Shown piece after piece: positions 50,702 to 60,131 of a stretch of 64,000 nt of DNA (position 1 is its first letter; every line of letters begins with the position of its first letter). The stretch lies in the NCBI GenBank assembly GCA_016744455.1, contig JADGEI010000010.1, forward strand, positions 1 through 64,000, in the 5' to 3' direction. The notes under the pieces were generated by a model. That model saw only the letters and a list, made by a program, of their open reading frames with translations, searched no databases and had not been told where the DNA came from. This DNA is from Alcanivoracaceae bacterium. GTDB taxonomy: Bacteria; Pseudomonadota; Gammaproteobacteria; Xanthomonadales; Marinicellaceae. The position numbers and the translations under genes are program-made.

Positions 50702-51321
50702 AAGTTTATCAATTAGATCAGAATTATGCTTTGTCGCGAAAAAAATTATGGCCAGACGCCTTTAAATTAGCGTTAATTTTTATTGGTGTATTATGGGGGA
50801 TTTATTTTTTAGATATGATTTTCCCTTTTGTTAACATAACTTATTACGGTATACATCCCAGGCACCAAAGTGGAATAACAGGAATTGTAACTTCAGTATT
50901 TTTACACGGCGGAATTTCACACATTATAAGTAATACATTGCCATTACTCTTAGCAATTACTGCATTATTTGGTAACTACCCTAAAATAGCTAAAAGCGTT
51001 TTTATTTATTCACTGTTCCTGACAGGTTTGCTGGTATGGATCTTCGCTAGAGCGGCTAACCATATCGGCGCAAGTGGGCTGCTATATGCAATTTTAACTT
51101 TTATTTTTATCAGTGGATTTATTCGCAAAGATATTCAATCCATAGGTATTTCCCTTGTTATCATATTTTTATATGGGTCATTGATATTTGGTGTGATTCC
51201 CAATAAAGATCATGTTTCATGGGAATCGCACCTTTTTGGTATGATAACTGGGCTTTTTATTGCATGGGTTTACCGTAAACGAGAGATACCAATATACCGA
51301 TCATGGGATGAAGAAGAGTGA
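50698..51321 (+). CDS. Rhomboid-family intramembrane serine protease
   Basis: A 207-residue protein with six membrane segments. The catalytic serine is in HIGASGLLYA, the histidine in SWESHLFGMITG, and the HGGISHIISNTL loop is present. It starts with TTG within the bepA stop; the spacing from GAAGG is only two bases, so the start is uncertain. Substrate unknown. Confidence 0.87.
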   Translation: MKVYQLDQNYALSRKKLWPDAFKLALIFIGVLWGIYFLDMIFPFVNITYYGIHPRHQSGITGIVTSVFLHGGISHIISNTLPLLLAITALFGNYPKIAKSVFIYSLFLTGLLVWIFARAANHIGASGLLYAILTFIFISGFIRKDIQSIGISLVIIFLYGSLIFGVIPNKDHVSWESHLFGMITGLFIAWVYRKREIPIYRSWDEEE

Positions 51322-51322
51322 A

Positions 51323-52021
51323 TTATTCAAACCCATTGATAAAAATATCATCGGCCTCGTTAACACGAATAATCCCAGACATGCCAACACCTCCTGGATT
51401 ACCATGTTGCTCACAATAGTAAGGGACATCAGCTACGTTTTCAAAAGCTAGATAAACACTCCAATTACTTGAAGTAGGCTCTGAAGTTAAATTCATGCCG
51501 TTGCCTAAACAGCCTTCTGAGCATTCAAAACTATCATCATCTGCCCGTATATTATGAAAACCTGAATCCTTTATAAAATTAACAATGTCTCCAGCTTCAA
51601 TGGTTAAATCAATAGGAGTAAAAGTATTGCCAGTAATTACTACTTGATGCACGGTTGTAGTGGGTGCAACAACGTTAATAACTCCAGTCATTCCTGAACC
51701 AGCATGTATTTCGCAACTATAATCGAAACTACCTACAGAGTTAAAAGTAATTTCTGCCACCCAAGCACTTGAACTTGGATCTCCACTACCATCACCTGGT
51801 GAAGATTCGCAACTGTCTGAACAACGAAAAGAACCATCATCAGCTGAGACGTTGTGGAAACCTCCAGTGTTAGTAAATTGTACAGTGTCTCCTGCTTCAA
51901 TGTTTAGTACTGAAGGTGTAAATACATTACCAGACACATCTACGTTGTGTATAGCTGAAAACGAGAGGAAACTAGTGCTAACTAATATCAATGTAAATAA
52001 CAGTTTAATGTGTTTATTCAT
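51323..52021 (-). CDS. Secreted tandem cupredoxin protein
   Basis: A 232-residue protein with a signal peptide (LILVSTSFLSFSA) and two plastocyanin-like domains (about residues 24-118 and 122-222). Each has a likely copper site: GFHN early, then CEIHAGSGM or CEQHGNPGGVGM. Paired cysteines (CSDSC, CSEGC) in each domain could form a disulfide. It ends in DDIFINGFE, a short tail. It is convergent with the rhomboid gene. Confidence 0.88.
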   Translation of the reverse strand: MNKHIKLLFTLILVSTSFLSFSAIHNVDVSGNVFTPSVLNIEAGDTVQFTNTGGFHNVSADDGSFRCSDSCESSPGDGSGDPSSSAWVAEITFNSVGSFDYSCEIHAGSGMTGVINVVAPTTTVHQVVITGNTFTPIDLTIEAGDIVNFIKDSGFHNIRADDDSFECSEGCLGNGMNLTSEPTSSNWSVYLAFENVADVPYYCEQHGNPGGVGMSGIIRVNEADDIFINGFE

Positions 52022-52262
52022 GTGTTTTTCCTAGTAAATAATTATAAACGAAATTATGTATCAAAAATCTCAATTTTATTGAGAAGGTGAAAATAACAAT
52101 CAGTAAGTATAGCATGTAAACCCCAATATTTGAAAAACCTTATAGAAACCTGGAAAACTAAAAACTGTGAAAATTGATTAGAATGAGTGTACTACATAGC
52201 CATTGCATAAAGTCATTATCAAAGAAGGACTGCACTCCTAGGTTTTGAATAACTACAGAGTA

Positions 52263-53210
52263 TCAGTGTTTTTGTTGTTTGGAAAGGAACTCAACAAGGT
52301 AATCAGAAGCATTAATATCATAACACGTTTGCCCGACGATTTTCTTTGGCGCATATTGTTTATCACCAGCAGATGTGTGACCACCTCCATGCATAATTAA
52401 AAGCTCAACTTTATTTGGGTTGCTAAATGAGGTATACACCCTTCTTTCAATAGTGCAATTATCAGTAGGGTTACTATCAGCTAGTTTTTCAATTTTTGCT
52501 TCAGGGTTAAGGTTGTTGTGTTCTACCCATTTGTCAATAACCCGTTCAACAGAGAGAGAGTAGCCGAGTTTTTTCCTTCCGAAAACACTGCCGCCACCAT
52601 GGTAAGGAATTATAGGGTCTTGGGTGCCATTAATCATCAAAACGGATAGATGTTCTTTAGGGTTGAAATGAGTAAATACTGTATTTGACATGCTACTAAT
52701 GATTGATGCAAAAGCTGCAAATGTTTCTGCATGTTCAGCAGCAATCCGTTGTGCCATGAAACCCCCATTGGAGATGCCCGTTAAATAAATTCTATTGTCG
52801 TCTATTGTATAGTTACTTTTCAGTTTTTTGACTATTTTTAGTATAAATTCAACATCTTTAAATGAGGCGACAGCTTTTTTACCATTTTGAGTGTGTACAC
52901 GCCCATCATTCCAATTGGATTTAAATTTGTGTCGAGATGCCTGAGGATAAACTACTATCCAATTTTTTGCTTCGCCTCTTGTATGAAAATGAAAGTTTTT
53001 AGCCAAGGATTTACTGTTTCCTCCACCACCATGTAAAGCAAATAAAATGGGCAATCTTTTGTTCTTTTTATTTATTGGGTTTGAAATAAGATAATTTCTT
53101 AATTTGCCATTTACAAAAACCGATTGTTTTCTCAGTTGTCCATTTTCTTCTGCATAAGGGGCATTAACTATGAATAATCCTGTTAAGAGTATGGTGTTAT
53201 TTAACTTCAT
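52263..53210 (-). CDS. Secreted polyester/feruloyl-type esterase (LpqC/PHB depolymerase family)
   Basis: A 315-residue alpha/beta-hydrolase with a signal peptide (TILLTGLFIVNAPYA). Motifs are LFALHGGGGNSKSL (oxyanion), TGISNGGFMA (catalytic serine), NGTQDPIIPYHGG and MHGGGHTS (Asp and His). ATG 53210 is chosen for the signal peptide; the frame continues to 53246. The substrate could be polyhydroxybutyrate, feruloyl esters or acetylated polysaccharide. Confidence 0.85.
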   Translation of the reverse strand: MKLNNTILLTGLFIVNAPYAEENGQLRKQSVFVNGKLRNYLISNPINKKNKRLPILFALHGGGGNSKSLAKNFHFHTRGEAKNWIVVYPQASRHKFKSNWNDGRVHTQNGKKAVASFKDVEFILKIVKKLKSNYTIDDNRIYLTGISNGGFMAQRIAAEHAETFAAFASIISSMSNTVFTHFNPKEHLSVLMINGTQDPIIPYHGGGSVFGRKKLGYSLSVERVIDKWVEHNNLNPEAKIEKLADSNPTDNCTIERRVYTSFSNPNKVELLIMHGGGHTSAGDKQYAPKKIVGQTCYDINASDYLVEFLSKQQKH

Positions 53211-53344
53211 ACATCCCATAATAAAACTAATGATGTTAGTTTGCAATTGCTATTATGGCTGTCAACTGATAATTAGTGAATGATAATTTGAGATTGTTCA
53301 GTAAGTATGCCACAATTCGCTTTTGAGAATATAAATAGTTTACC

Positions 53345-53830
53345 ATGAAAAAAGTAGCGCTAATTATGGGATCTAAATCTGACTGGGAAACAATGAAAGA
53401 TTGTGCTCAGTTATTAGACGATTTAGGTATCTCATTTCATCAACAGGTGGTTTCTGCCCATCGCACTCCCAAAAGCATGTATGATTTTGCCCAATCTGCT
53501 GAAGAAAAAGGGTTTGAAATAATTATTGCAGCAGCAGGCGGAGCCGCTCATTTACCGGGAATGGTAGCAGCCATTACAGAAATTCCTGTTGTTGGAGTTC
53601 CTATTAAGTCAAGTGTGCTCAATGGTGTTGATTCACTTTATTCTATCGTTCAAATGCCTGCAGGTGTACCTGTGGCGACCATGAGCATCGGAACAGCTGG
53701 AGCTAAAAATGCTGCTTTATATAGTGCAGCAATATTGGCAATACACGATAAGTCAATTAAAAAAGCGTTGAAAAATTTTAGATCCAATCAAACTCAACTA
53801 GTCTTAGATAACCCAAATCCTGATGAATAA
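53345..53830 (+). CDS. purE: N5-carboxyaminoimidazole ribonucleotide mutase PurE
   Basis: A 161-residue purine synthesis enzyme that rearranges N5-CAIR to CAIR. The active-site loops IMGSKSDWETM, VSAHRTP and AAAGGAAHLPG are intact. It overlaps purK by eight bases. Confidence 0.96.
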   Translation: MKKVALIMGSKSDWETMKDCAQLLDDLGISFHQQVVSAHRTPKSMYDFAQSAEEKGFEIIIAAAGGAAHLPGMVAAITEIPVVGVPIKSSVLNGVDSLYSIVQMPAGVPVATMSIGTAGAKNAALYSAAILAIHDKSIKKALKNFRSNQTQLVLDNPNPDE

Positions 53831-54932
53831 TTTCCCTACAATTGGCATACTTGGTGGTGGTCAATTAGCACAAATGTTGGCACTCGATGGTTATCCATTG
53901 GGTTTTCGTTTTGTCTTCTTTGACCCTACTGCAGATGCCTGTGCTGGTTTGGTTGGAGAGTTGATGGTGGCTGATTATGATAATGAAATCGCCTTAGAAG
54001 AATTTGCGAAAAAATGCGACTATGTCACTTATGATTTTGAAAATATCCCAGTTTCTACAGCTGAATTTGTGGCAAAAAGAAGTCAAATTTTTCCACACCC
54101 TAAGGTCTTAGAAATTGCTCAAGATCGGTTAACTGAAAAACTGCTTTTTCAAGGACTTGATATACCTGTCGGCGAGTTTTATGCAGTTGAAAGCTATTCT
54201 GAATTAGTTTTTGCTGCTAAGAGTATTGAAAATGATGGATTTTTAAAAACCAGGAGATTAGGCTATGATGGTAAGGGGCAGTATAGAATTACTCAACAAA
54301 CTGATCTAAAAGAACTCTGGAAACGAATTGATGGCGGTTCTTTTATTCTAGAAAAAGGGATAGATTTTCAACGTGAAATTTCAGTTATTGTGACACGAAA
54401 CTCCCAAGGAGAATGCTACTTTTATCCAATGTGTGAGAATAAACATAAAAATGGTATTCTTACAACTACACTGGTACCTGCCAAAGTTTCAAAAGCGAGT
54501 GAAAAAGCCTATGCTTATGCAAAAGAAATCGCAAATAAGCTCAGTTACGTTGGCGTTTTGGTCGTCGAAATGTTTGAAACTCAACAAGGTTTATTGATCA
54601 ATGAAATAGCTCCTCGGGTCCACAATTCAGGGCATTGGTCCATAGAAGGTGCAGTGACCTCACAGTTCGAAAACCATCTTCGTGCAGGGTTGGAGTTGGA
54701 AATTGGTGATACATCCATGAGCCAAGGTTTTTCGGCCATGGTTAATTGGATTGGTGAAATTCCAAATGTTGCTTTACACACCAAAGAAAAAGGCATACAT
54801 TGGCATATTTATGGAAAAGAAGATCGTCCAGGGCGAAAAGTTGGTCATTCAACCGTTGTGGCAGATAATGCCCAAGAGCTGCATACAAAAGTAGTAAAAT
54901 TAGCTAAGCTGTTAGGCTCAAATATTAAATGA
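53823..54932 (+). CDS. purK: N5-carboxyaminoimidazole ribonucleotide synthase PurK
   Basis: A 369-residue ATP-grasp enzyme that makes N5-CAIR from AIR, ATP and bicarbonate. GILGGGQLAQMLA opens the protein; KTRRLGYDGKGQY, EKGIDFQREISVI and NEIAPRVHNSGHWSIEG are the ATP-grasp and metal-binding segments. Follows purE as in most Gammaproteobacteria. Confidence 0.96.
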   Translation: MNNFPTIGILGGGQLAQMLALDGYPLGFRFVFFDPTADACAGLVGELMVADYDNEIALEEFAKKCDYVTYDFENIPVSTAEFVAKRSQIFPHPKVLEIAQDRLTEKLLFQGLDIPVGEFYAVESYSELVFAAKSIENDGFLKTRRLGYDGKGQYRITQQTDLKELWKRIDGGSFILEKGIDFQREISVIVTRNSQGECYFYPMCENKHKNGILTTTLVPAKVSKASEKAYAYAKEIANKLSYVGVLVVEMFETQQGLLINEIAPRVHNSGHWSIEGAVTSQFENHLRAGLELEIGDTSMSQGFSAMVNWIGEIPNVALHTKEKGIHWHIYGKEDRPGRKVGHSTVVADNAQELHTKVVKLAKLLGSNIK

Positions 54933-55073
54933 AAACATGGCTAAGCATCAAACTCCTTTCCTTAGTAAGAAATAGGTATAAAGTGCAAGTTCATGAACGA
55001 AAATACATCACCTAGGTGCGATTAGTAAAATTTCATTTAGTACTTGTTAGGTAAAATGATGTTTGTTTTTGAA

Positions 55074-56741
55074 TCACACTGTCGCTAAAATCTTATCGGC
55101 GACACGAAACGCATTGGCATATATGGTAAATGTTGGTGTAACACTACCGCCATTGGGCATAAAACTGCCATCGGATACATAGACGTTGTTGGTCCCATGT
55201 ACACGACAATTGACATCTAATGCTGATGTTTTTGGATCGTTGCCAAAACGTAATCCGCCTGCGATTAAGTTAGAGGTTGGATCTGACCAAACATTCCCGT
55301 AGGCTGTCTCAGCCCCCATTTGTTTCATCACTTCTACACCTTTATCTACGATGTATTGAGCCACTTTTAAATCGTGTTGATGAAAGCCAACTTTAACTTT
55401 TGCAACAGGGTCACCCCATTTGTCCGTTTCAGATTCATCAAGCGTTACATTGCAATCATCAGTGGGTAACCAATCACAAAATACTTCAAATTTGAAATCT
55501 TTAGATTTGGTAAATTGTGACTTAATTTTTTGTTTTAATTTACTGCCCCATAATAGCTCGCCCTCTTCATAACGTGCATCCATGGCATCAGCTGTTGGAG
55601 AAGGAGGGTCAAAGACAAAATCTATCGTTCCCCCTTTGACAGGTTTGTCAAAACTATTTTTATCGTCTATGGTATACCAATCTTGTAAGGCACGGTTGAA
55701 AAATGGCCCGCGTACCATAAGTTCAGCACGTTTGTCTTGTGGTAATTGTGTTAAATCAAAGACACCATGACCTGTCCCACCAGCACAACAATGTAGATTT
55801 TTACCAATTTGATTATTTTGATTGCCAATGCCATTTGGGTGGGCTTCGCTCTTGGAGGCCAGTAATAATCGAGCAGACTCAATCGAATAACAAGCAATTA
55901 CAATCTTCTTGGCTTTCACTTCTATTGTTTCATTGGAGCTATCGTAATAACTTACTGACTCACCATTACCTTGTGTATTAGTATTTATCTTGTAAACTTT
56001 TGCGTGAGTAATAATTTCACAATTGCCTGATTTTACGGCATCATCAAGCAATGCAGCACGAGAACTGGCTTTGGCACCAGAGTGGCAACCATAACTGCCA
56101 CAATAACCTGATAATTCACATGGCTTTCGAGCATTATGCCCTTGTGATAAAATCCCTCTAGCCATCGGTAGAGGGTGAAAACCTAATTTATTGGCTGCTT
56201 TATCAAACCAAGTGGCAATAGGGTGCTCGGCTAGTGGTGGAAAAGGGTAATCTGGAGTTGAACGTGGTTCTAAATTTGGGTGTTGGACTATTTTTCCTGA
56301 TACACCTACCAGCTCTTCAACCTTAGTATAGTAAGGCTCCATGTCCTCATAGTTGATAGGCCAATCGACAATATTGGCTCCATCGATTGTTCCAAATGTA
56401 CTGAGCAAATTGAAATCTTGCGGCTTTAAACGATGGAAATACGCACTCATAAAGTTACTTGCTCCGCCAACAATATTACCACCCCAAAATTGTGAGGTAG
56501 TGGATTCTTCAAAGCCACCATCACCATCGGGTTCTGCAAGAACATGCCTTTCGTCTTTTTTCTTGGAGCGAAAAATTCGTCGTCTAGTAAGCATTTCATC
56601 TTTTTTAAAGTCTTCTTCCTTATACCATCCTCCTTTTTCCAAAACAATGACTTTGTGTCCCGCTTTTGCTAATTCGTATGCCACAGGGCCGCCGCCCACT
56701 CCGCTTCCTACAATACATATATCACAAGTTATAGTTTTCAT
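55074..56741 (-). CDS. GMC-family FAD oxidoreductase
   Basis: A 555-residue glucose-methanol-choline oxidoreductase. FAD motif CIVGSGVGGGPVAYELAKAG opens it, then WGGNIVGGASNFMSAYFHRL, a cysteine-bearing segment (CELSGYCGSYGCHSG) and the terminal NGGSVTPTFTIYANAFRVA. It lies one base after the Tat-exported subunit, with TAATG overlap, and is probably exported with it as a dehydrogenase complex. The donor substrate (sugar, alcohol or other polyol) is unknown; no cytochrome subunit gene is adjacent. Confidence 0.88.
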   Translation of the reverse strand: MKTITCDICIVGSGVGGGPVAYELAKAGHKVIVLEKGGWYKEEDFKKDEMLTRRRIFRSKKKDERHVLAEPDGDGGFEESTTSQFWGGNIVGGASNFMSAYFHRLKPQDFNLLSTFGTIDGANIVDWPINYEDMEPYYTKVEELVGVSGKIVQHPNLEPRSTPDYPFPPLAEHPIATWFDKAANKLGFHPLPMARGILSQGHNARKPCELSGYCGSYGCHSGAKASSRAALLDDAVKSGNCEIITHAKVYKINTNTQGNGESVSYYDSSNETIEVKAKKIVIACYSIESARLLLASKSEAHPNGIGNQNNQIGKNLHCCAGGTGHGVFDLTQLPQDKRAELMVRGPFFNRALQDWYTIDDKNSFDKPVKGGTIDFVFDPPSPTADAMDARYEEGELLWGSKLKQKIKSQFTKSKDFKFEVFCDWLPTDDCNVTLDESETDKWGDPVAKVKVGFHQHDLKVAQYIVDKGVEVMKQMGAETAYGNVWSDPTSNLIAGGLRFGNDPKTSALDVNCRVHGTNNVYVSDGSFMPNGGSVTPTFTIYANAFRVADKILATV

Positions 56742-57400
56742 TATTCAAAATTCCTGTAAGTTTTACCACGAATCGGTTGAGGAAAGCCGCCTTGATGCTC
56801 TAACCATTTCCAGCCTAATTGATTGGTGTTACCGCCATAATAAGGGTCAAGTGTGATGGCTTCGACCAGGTAATAGGTTAATATTGATACCCAGTTTTTG
56901 CCGGCATCAGAGTTAATGGTTTGAGTAATAAGTAAGTCTTGCTTTTCTTTGGTTAAGTTTTTAAAATCATCTCTATAGGTATCATTAGCTAATTGGTTCA
57001 TCCAATCAATGCCTTGCGCTATAAATTCAGGATCGCCATCTTCAATATTTTTGCTATCGGTCATAGCCCATTCCAAATAGGTCACCACATTTATGTCATT
57101 GGCACTAGGTCCATCACCATCATCAGGAAACAATCGCATATAAATTGCCTGTAGATCTAACTGTTGATCGCGGCTAAAGACAAAATTATTAAGGCTAACA
57201 CTATCATCAGAATAGTTAATGGGTTCAAGCGAACTCTTCTCAAAACTATTTTCATCAACACTGGGTTTACAACTGGAGAGAGTTGCCAACAAAGATGCAG
57301 CCATAGTGCCTCTGATAAAATCACGCCTATTTATTCCCTTTGTCCAATGCATGTTACGTTGAATGCTTCGAATACGCTTTGAGTTTTTATTAACTTTCAT
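56741..57400 (-). CDS. Gluconate 2-dehydrogenase subunit 3-family Tat lipoprotein
   Basis: A 219-residue protein with a twin-arginine motif NRRDFIRG, a hydrophobic segment ending LSSC that looks like a lipobox, and a DUF-type fold seen in the small subunit of membrane gluconate dehydrogenases. It probably escorts the GMC subunit across the membrane. A TTG nine bases upstream is a less likely start than ATG 57400. Confidence 0.8.
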   Translation of the reverse strand: MKVNKNSKRIRSIQRNMHWTKGINRRDFIRGTMAASLLATLSSCKPSVDENSFEKSSLEPINYSDDSVSLNNFVFSRDQQLDLQAIYMRLFPDDGDGPSANDINVVTYLEWAMTDSKNIEDGDPEFIAQGIDWMNQLANDTYRDDFKNLTKEKQDLLITQTINSDAGKNWVSILTYYLVEAITLDPYYGGNTNQLGWKWLEHQGGFPQPIRGKTYRNFE

Positions 57401-57493
57401 GTGTGCCAAATTAGTAAAGGTATTGATTAGACCTATTATACATCAGAATATTTCATTATAATTCTAATTCGTGTTTCATTAAGGTAACAAAAA

Positions 57494-58168
57494 TTGTTTG
57501 AAAAATTAAAACTAAAAATACAAGAAACTATAGAAAAGGCATCTAAGTTACATAAAGAACAAGAGCAACAAAAATTAAAACAATACAATGACGAAATCGC
57601 CAATAAAACCGATTGGCTACCATTAAAAAAAGGTGGTGCAAACTTTAAAACGCATGACTTGAAAAAAAAGAACTCTTCAGTTTTATCCTATCGATTGTCT
57701 TTGGGAGGGAAGTTGTTTATTGGTATTTTCGCACTTATTGGATTTGTGGCATCAATTATTTCAGCTTACCTTTTGTTAATCACTTTTAACCCCATTGGTT
57801 TTTTTTCTTTACTATTTGGAGTGGTTTTTGGTGGAGCCTCGCTCTTTATGTATAAAACCATGGGTATGCCAATTGTTTTTGATAGAGAAGTTGGGTTTAT
57901 TTGGAAAGGCCATAAACAACCTAAACTTTCAGGCGATCAATCAGATAAAGTGTATATAACCTACTTTAGTGAAGTTCATGCTCTACAGATAATTCCCGAA
58001 TACATAAGCTCAAGCAAAAGGTCTTTTTATAGTTATGAATTGAACTTAGTGATGAAAGATGCAAGTCGTTTACATCTCATTGATCATGGAAATTACCAAC
58101 AAATTGCCTCTGATGCAGAAGAAATCTCTCAATTCTTAGGAAAAAAAGTTTGGGATAACACTCTCTAA
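57494..58168 (+). CDS. Two-helix membrane protein of unknown function
   Basis: A 224-residue protein I do not recognise. A charged coiled-coil-like N-terminus (residues 1-40) leads to two membrane helices (about 75-98 and 103-122) and a soluble C-terminal domain of about 100 residues. TTG 57494 has AAGGTAAC nine bases upstream. The gene ends 16 bases before sufU and may share its transcript. Confidence 0.72.
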   Translation: MFEKLKLKIQETIEKASKLHKEQEQQKLKQYNDEIANKTDWLPLKKGGANFKTHDLKKKNSSVLSYRLSLGGKLFIGIFALIGFVASIISAYLLLITFNPIGFFSLLFGVVFGGASLFMYKTMGMPIVFDREVGFIWKGHKQPKLSGDQSDKVYITYFSEVHALQIIPEYISSSKRSFYSYELNLVMKDASRLHLIDHGNYQQIASDAEEISQFLGKKVWDNTL

Positions 58169-58184
58169 ATACTATAATCCTGCC

Positions 58185-58628
58185 ATGGATATTAAGCAAC
58201 TCTATAAAACGACCATTCTTGAGCATAATCGTAACCCAAGAAATTACGCAACTCCAAAAGAATACACCCACAAAGCCGAAGGCCTAAATGCCATTTGTGG
58301 AGATCAGGTGTTTATTTATATAAACGTAGAAGATGACGTCATAAAACAAATGAATTTTGATGGAGAAAGTTGTGCAATATCAACTGCATCTTCTTCAATT
58401 ATGACTGAATTTTTGACAGGTAAAACCGTTTTGCAGGCGCAAGCATTATTTGCTGATTTTTGCCAATTAATGGATAGAAAACTAAACATTTCTTCAATGC
58501 CAAGCTTGGCTGAAGTCAATAACATGGCAGGAGTTAAAAATTTTCCTGCCCGAATAAAATCAGCTACCCTCTGCTGGCATGCAATGAATGCGGCACTAGT
58601 TGGAAAAGAAACAGCGACCACTGAGTGA
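58185..58628 (+). CDS. sufU: SufU/IscU-type Fe-S scaffold protein
   Basis: A 147-residue iron-sulfur assembly protein. The three conserved cysteines are in LNAICGDQV, GESCAISTASSS and SATLCWHAM, giving the SufU spacing with the extra insert (compared with IscU). It may work with sulfurtransfer proteins; the next gene but one encodes a rhodanese. No sufBCD or iscS gene is in the window. Confidence 0.85.
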   Translation: MDIKQLYKTTILEHNRNPRNYATPKEYTHKAEGLNAICGDQVFIYINVEDDVIKQMNFDGESCAISTASSSIMTEFLTGKTVLQAQALFADFCQLMDRKLNISSMPSLAEVNNMAGVKNFPARIKSATLCWHAMNAALVGKETATTE

Positions 58629-58802
58629 CTACCTAGTAGTTACCCAGCAATTTGCCTTATAACTTTTCTCAACTCTAAGGTCTGATGTTTTGGCTGTTCA
58701 GTTCCAAAAGCAATTGTAGCAAATAACTTACTAATGACCTATTCTTAATATCAACCGATTAGATTAAAATACGATTACTATCTAATTAAACTGGTTGCCA
58801 AA

Positions 58803-59744
58803 ATGTATTTATCTAGACACTTTCACTTTCTATTACTACTATCCTTGCTGACATTTATTAATGCGTGCTCACATCCTAATCGTATAAATGGAAAGAAAAA
58901 TGTTGAACCTTTGGTCAGTGCTCAATGGTTGAATGCACATTTAAATGACTCGGATATGATTGTACTCGATACTTCTGTCGTGATTACATCTGATGGTAAT
59001 GGCGGCTTTAGCCAAGAAAGTGGTCGCAATCAGTACATTGCTGGTCATATTCCTACGGCAGGATTTGCAGACCTTCTGGGTGACTTATCAGCAAAAAGTG
59101 ATAATGATTATGTTATGCCAGAACCCCAGCACTTTAAACAAGCGATAGAAAAACTTGGTGTGGGTGATGACTCTGTTGTTGTTTTGTATAGTGCTAAAAA
59201 TCACGTGTGGGCAACACGAGTATGGTGGATGCTGAAATGGGCTGGATTTGATAATGTGGCTATTCTTGATGGTGGGCTTGGAGCATGGAAAGCAGAAGAC
59301 TTTCCTTTAAGTATTGAAATTCCCAAACAAGTGATCAAAACTTTTACTCTCAACCTTAGACCTGAGTTAATTGCCCATCAAGCAGAAGTGTTAGCTAGTA
59401 TAGAAAATAATGATGTCGATATTATTGATGCCATGCCATCTGCGCATTATCAAGGACAATTTTCAATGTACCCTCGTACGGGTCACATCTTAAGCGCAAG
59501 TAATGTACCCACGTCAGATCTAATTGATGAATTTGGTTTATTCAAGCCTATTGAAAAACTCAAGAGTAAGTTTGAAGGTTACACAAACAATCGAGTTATA
59601 ACCTATTGTGGCGGCGGTGTTGCCGCTACATCGGTTGCGTTTAATTTATACAGGTTGGGATATTCGGATGTTGCTGTATACATGGGGTCTTTAAATGAAT
59701 GGATAGTAAATCCTAATAATCCGATGACAATTAAAGGCAACTAG
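58803..59744 (+). CDS. Rhodanese-type sulfurtransferase lipoprotein
   Basis: A 313-residue two-domain rhodanese with lipobox TFINAC, so it is anchored in the envelope. The N-terminal rhodanese domain (about 40-170) is inactive in appearance; the C-terminal active loop is ITYCGGGVAATSV with the catalytic cysteine. It resembles SseA (3-mercaptopyruvate sulfurtransferase) in overall length. Confidence 0.88.
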   Translation: MYLSRHFHFLLLLSLLTFINACSHPNRINGKKNVEPLVSAQWLNAHLNDSDMIVLDTSVVITSDGNGGFSQESGRNQYIAGHIPTAGFADLLGDLSAKSDNDYVMPEPQHFKQAIEKLGVGDDSVVVLYSAKNHVWATRVWWMLKWAGFDNVAILDGGLGAWKAEDFPLSIEIPKQVIKTFTLNLRPELIAHQAEVLASIENNDVDIIDAMPSAHYQGQFSMYPRTGHILSASNVPTSDLIDEFGLFKPIEKLKSKFEGYTNNRVITYCGGGVAATSVAFNLYRLGYSDVAVYMGSLNEWIVNPNNPMTIKGN

Positions 59745-60131
59745 TTTTTGATTGGCTAATAATTTTATTGGTATAAATATTGAAAGAAGTACTTTAGCAA
59801 GCCCTTCATACTAATTGTAAAATTGTGGCCCCTGGAATTCGTATCAAACTTTAAGATGTATTAATAAGCTGACCTATTACCTATTGAAAATATGTTAAAA
59901 ACGGAATAAAAAATAACGAAAGCACTACAACGTATATAATCAATTGCTTGCTAATAGTCTATTTGGAAAGACCTTTAGTATTTCCTTTGGTTCGTTCTAT
60001 TTTACTCACTTAGTTCTAGCAAACGCAACCAATTGATAATAACAATCCCTTGCTATTTAATCCTCTATCAGGTATTTTAAACAGTTGTTTAGTCAATTAA
60101 GACTAAGCTAATCGCATTTCGGGGGAAATCA
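59745..60131. other. 387-base intergenic region
   Basis: Very AT-rich, with no open frame of convincing length and no tRNA-like structure. It ends with a GGGGG tract close to the ATG at 60132, likely part of the ribosome-binding site of the next gene. Nothing else could be supported. Confidence 0.5.

Noticed and set aside
59745..60131. tRNA or small RNA gene in the 387-base gap
   Set aside because: No cloverleaf arms or T-loop sequence could be found by eye, and no terminator-ended structure stood out.
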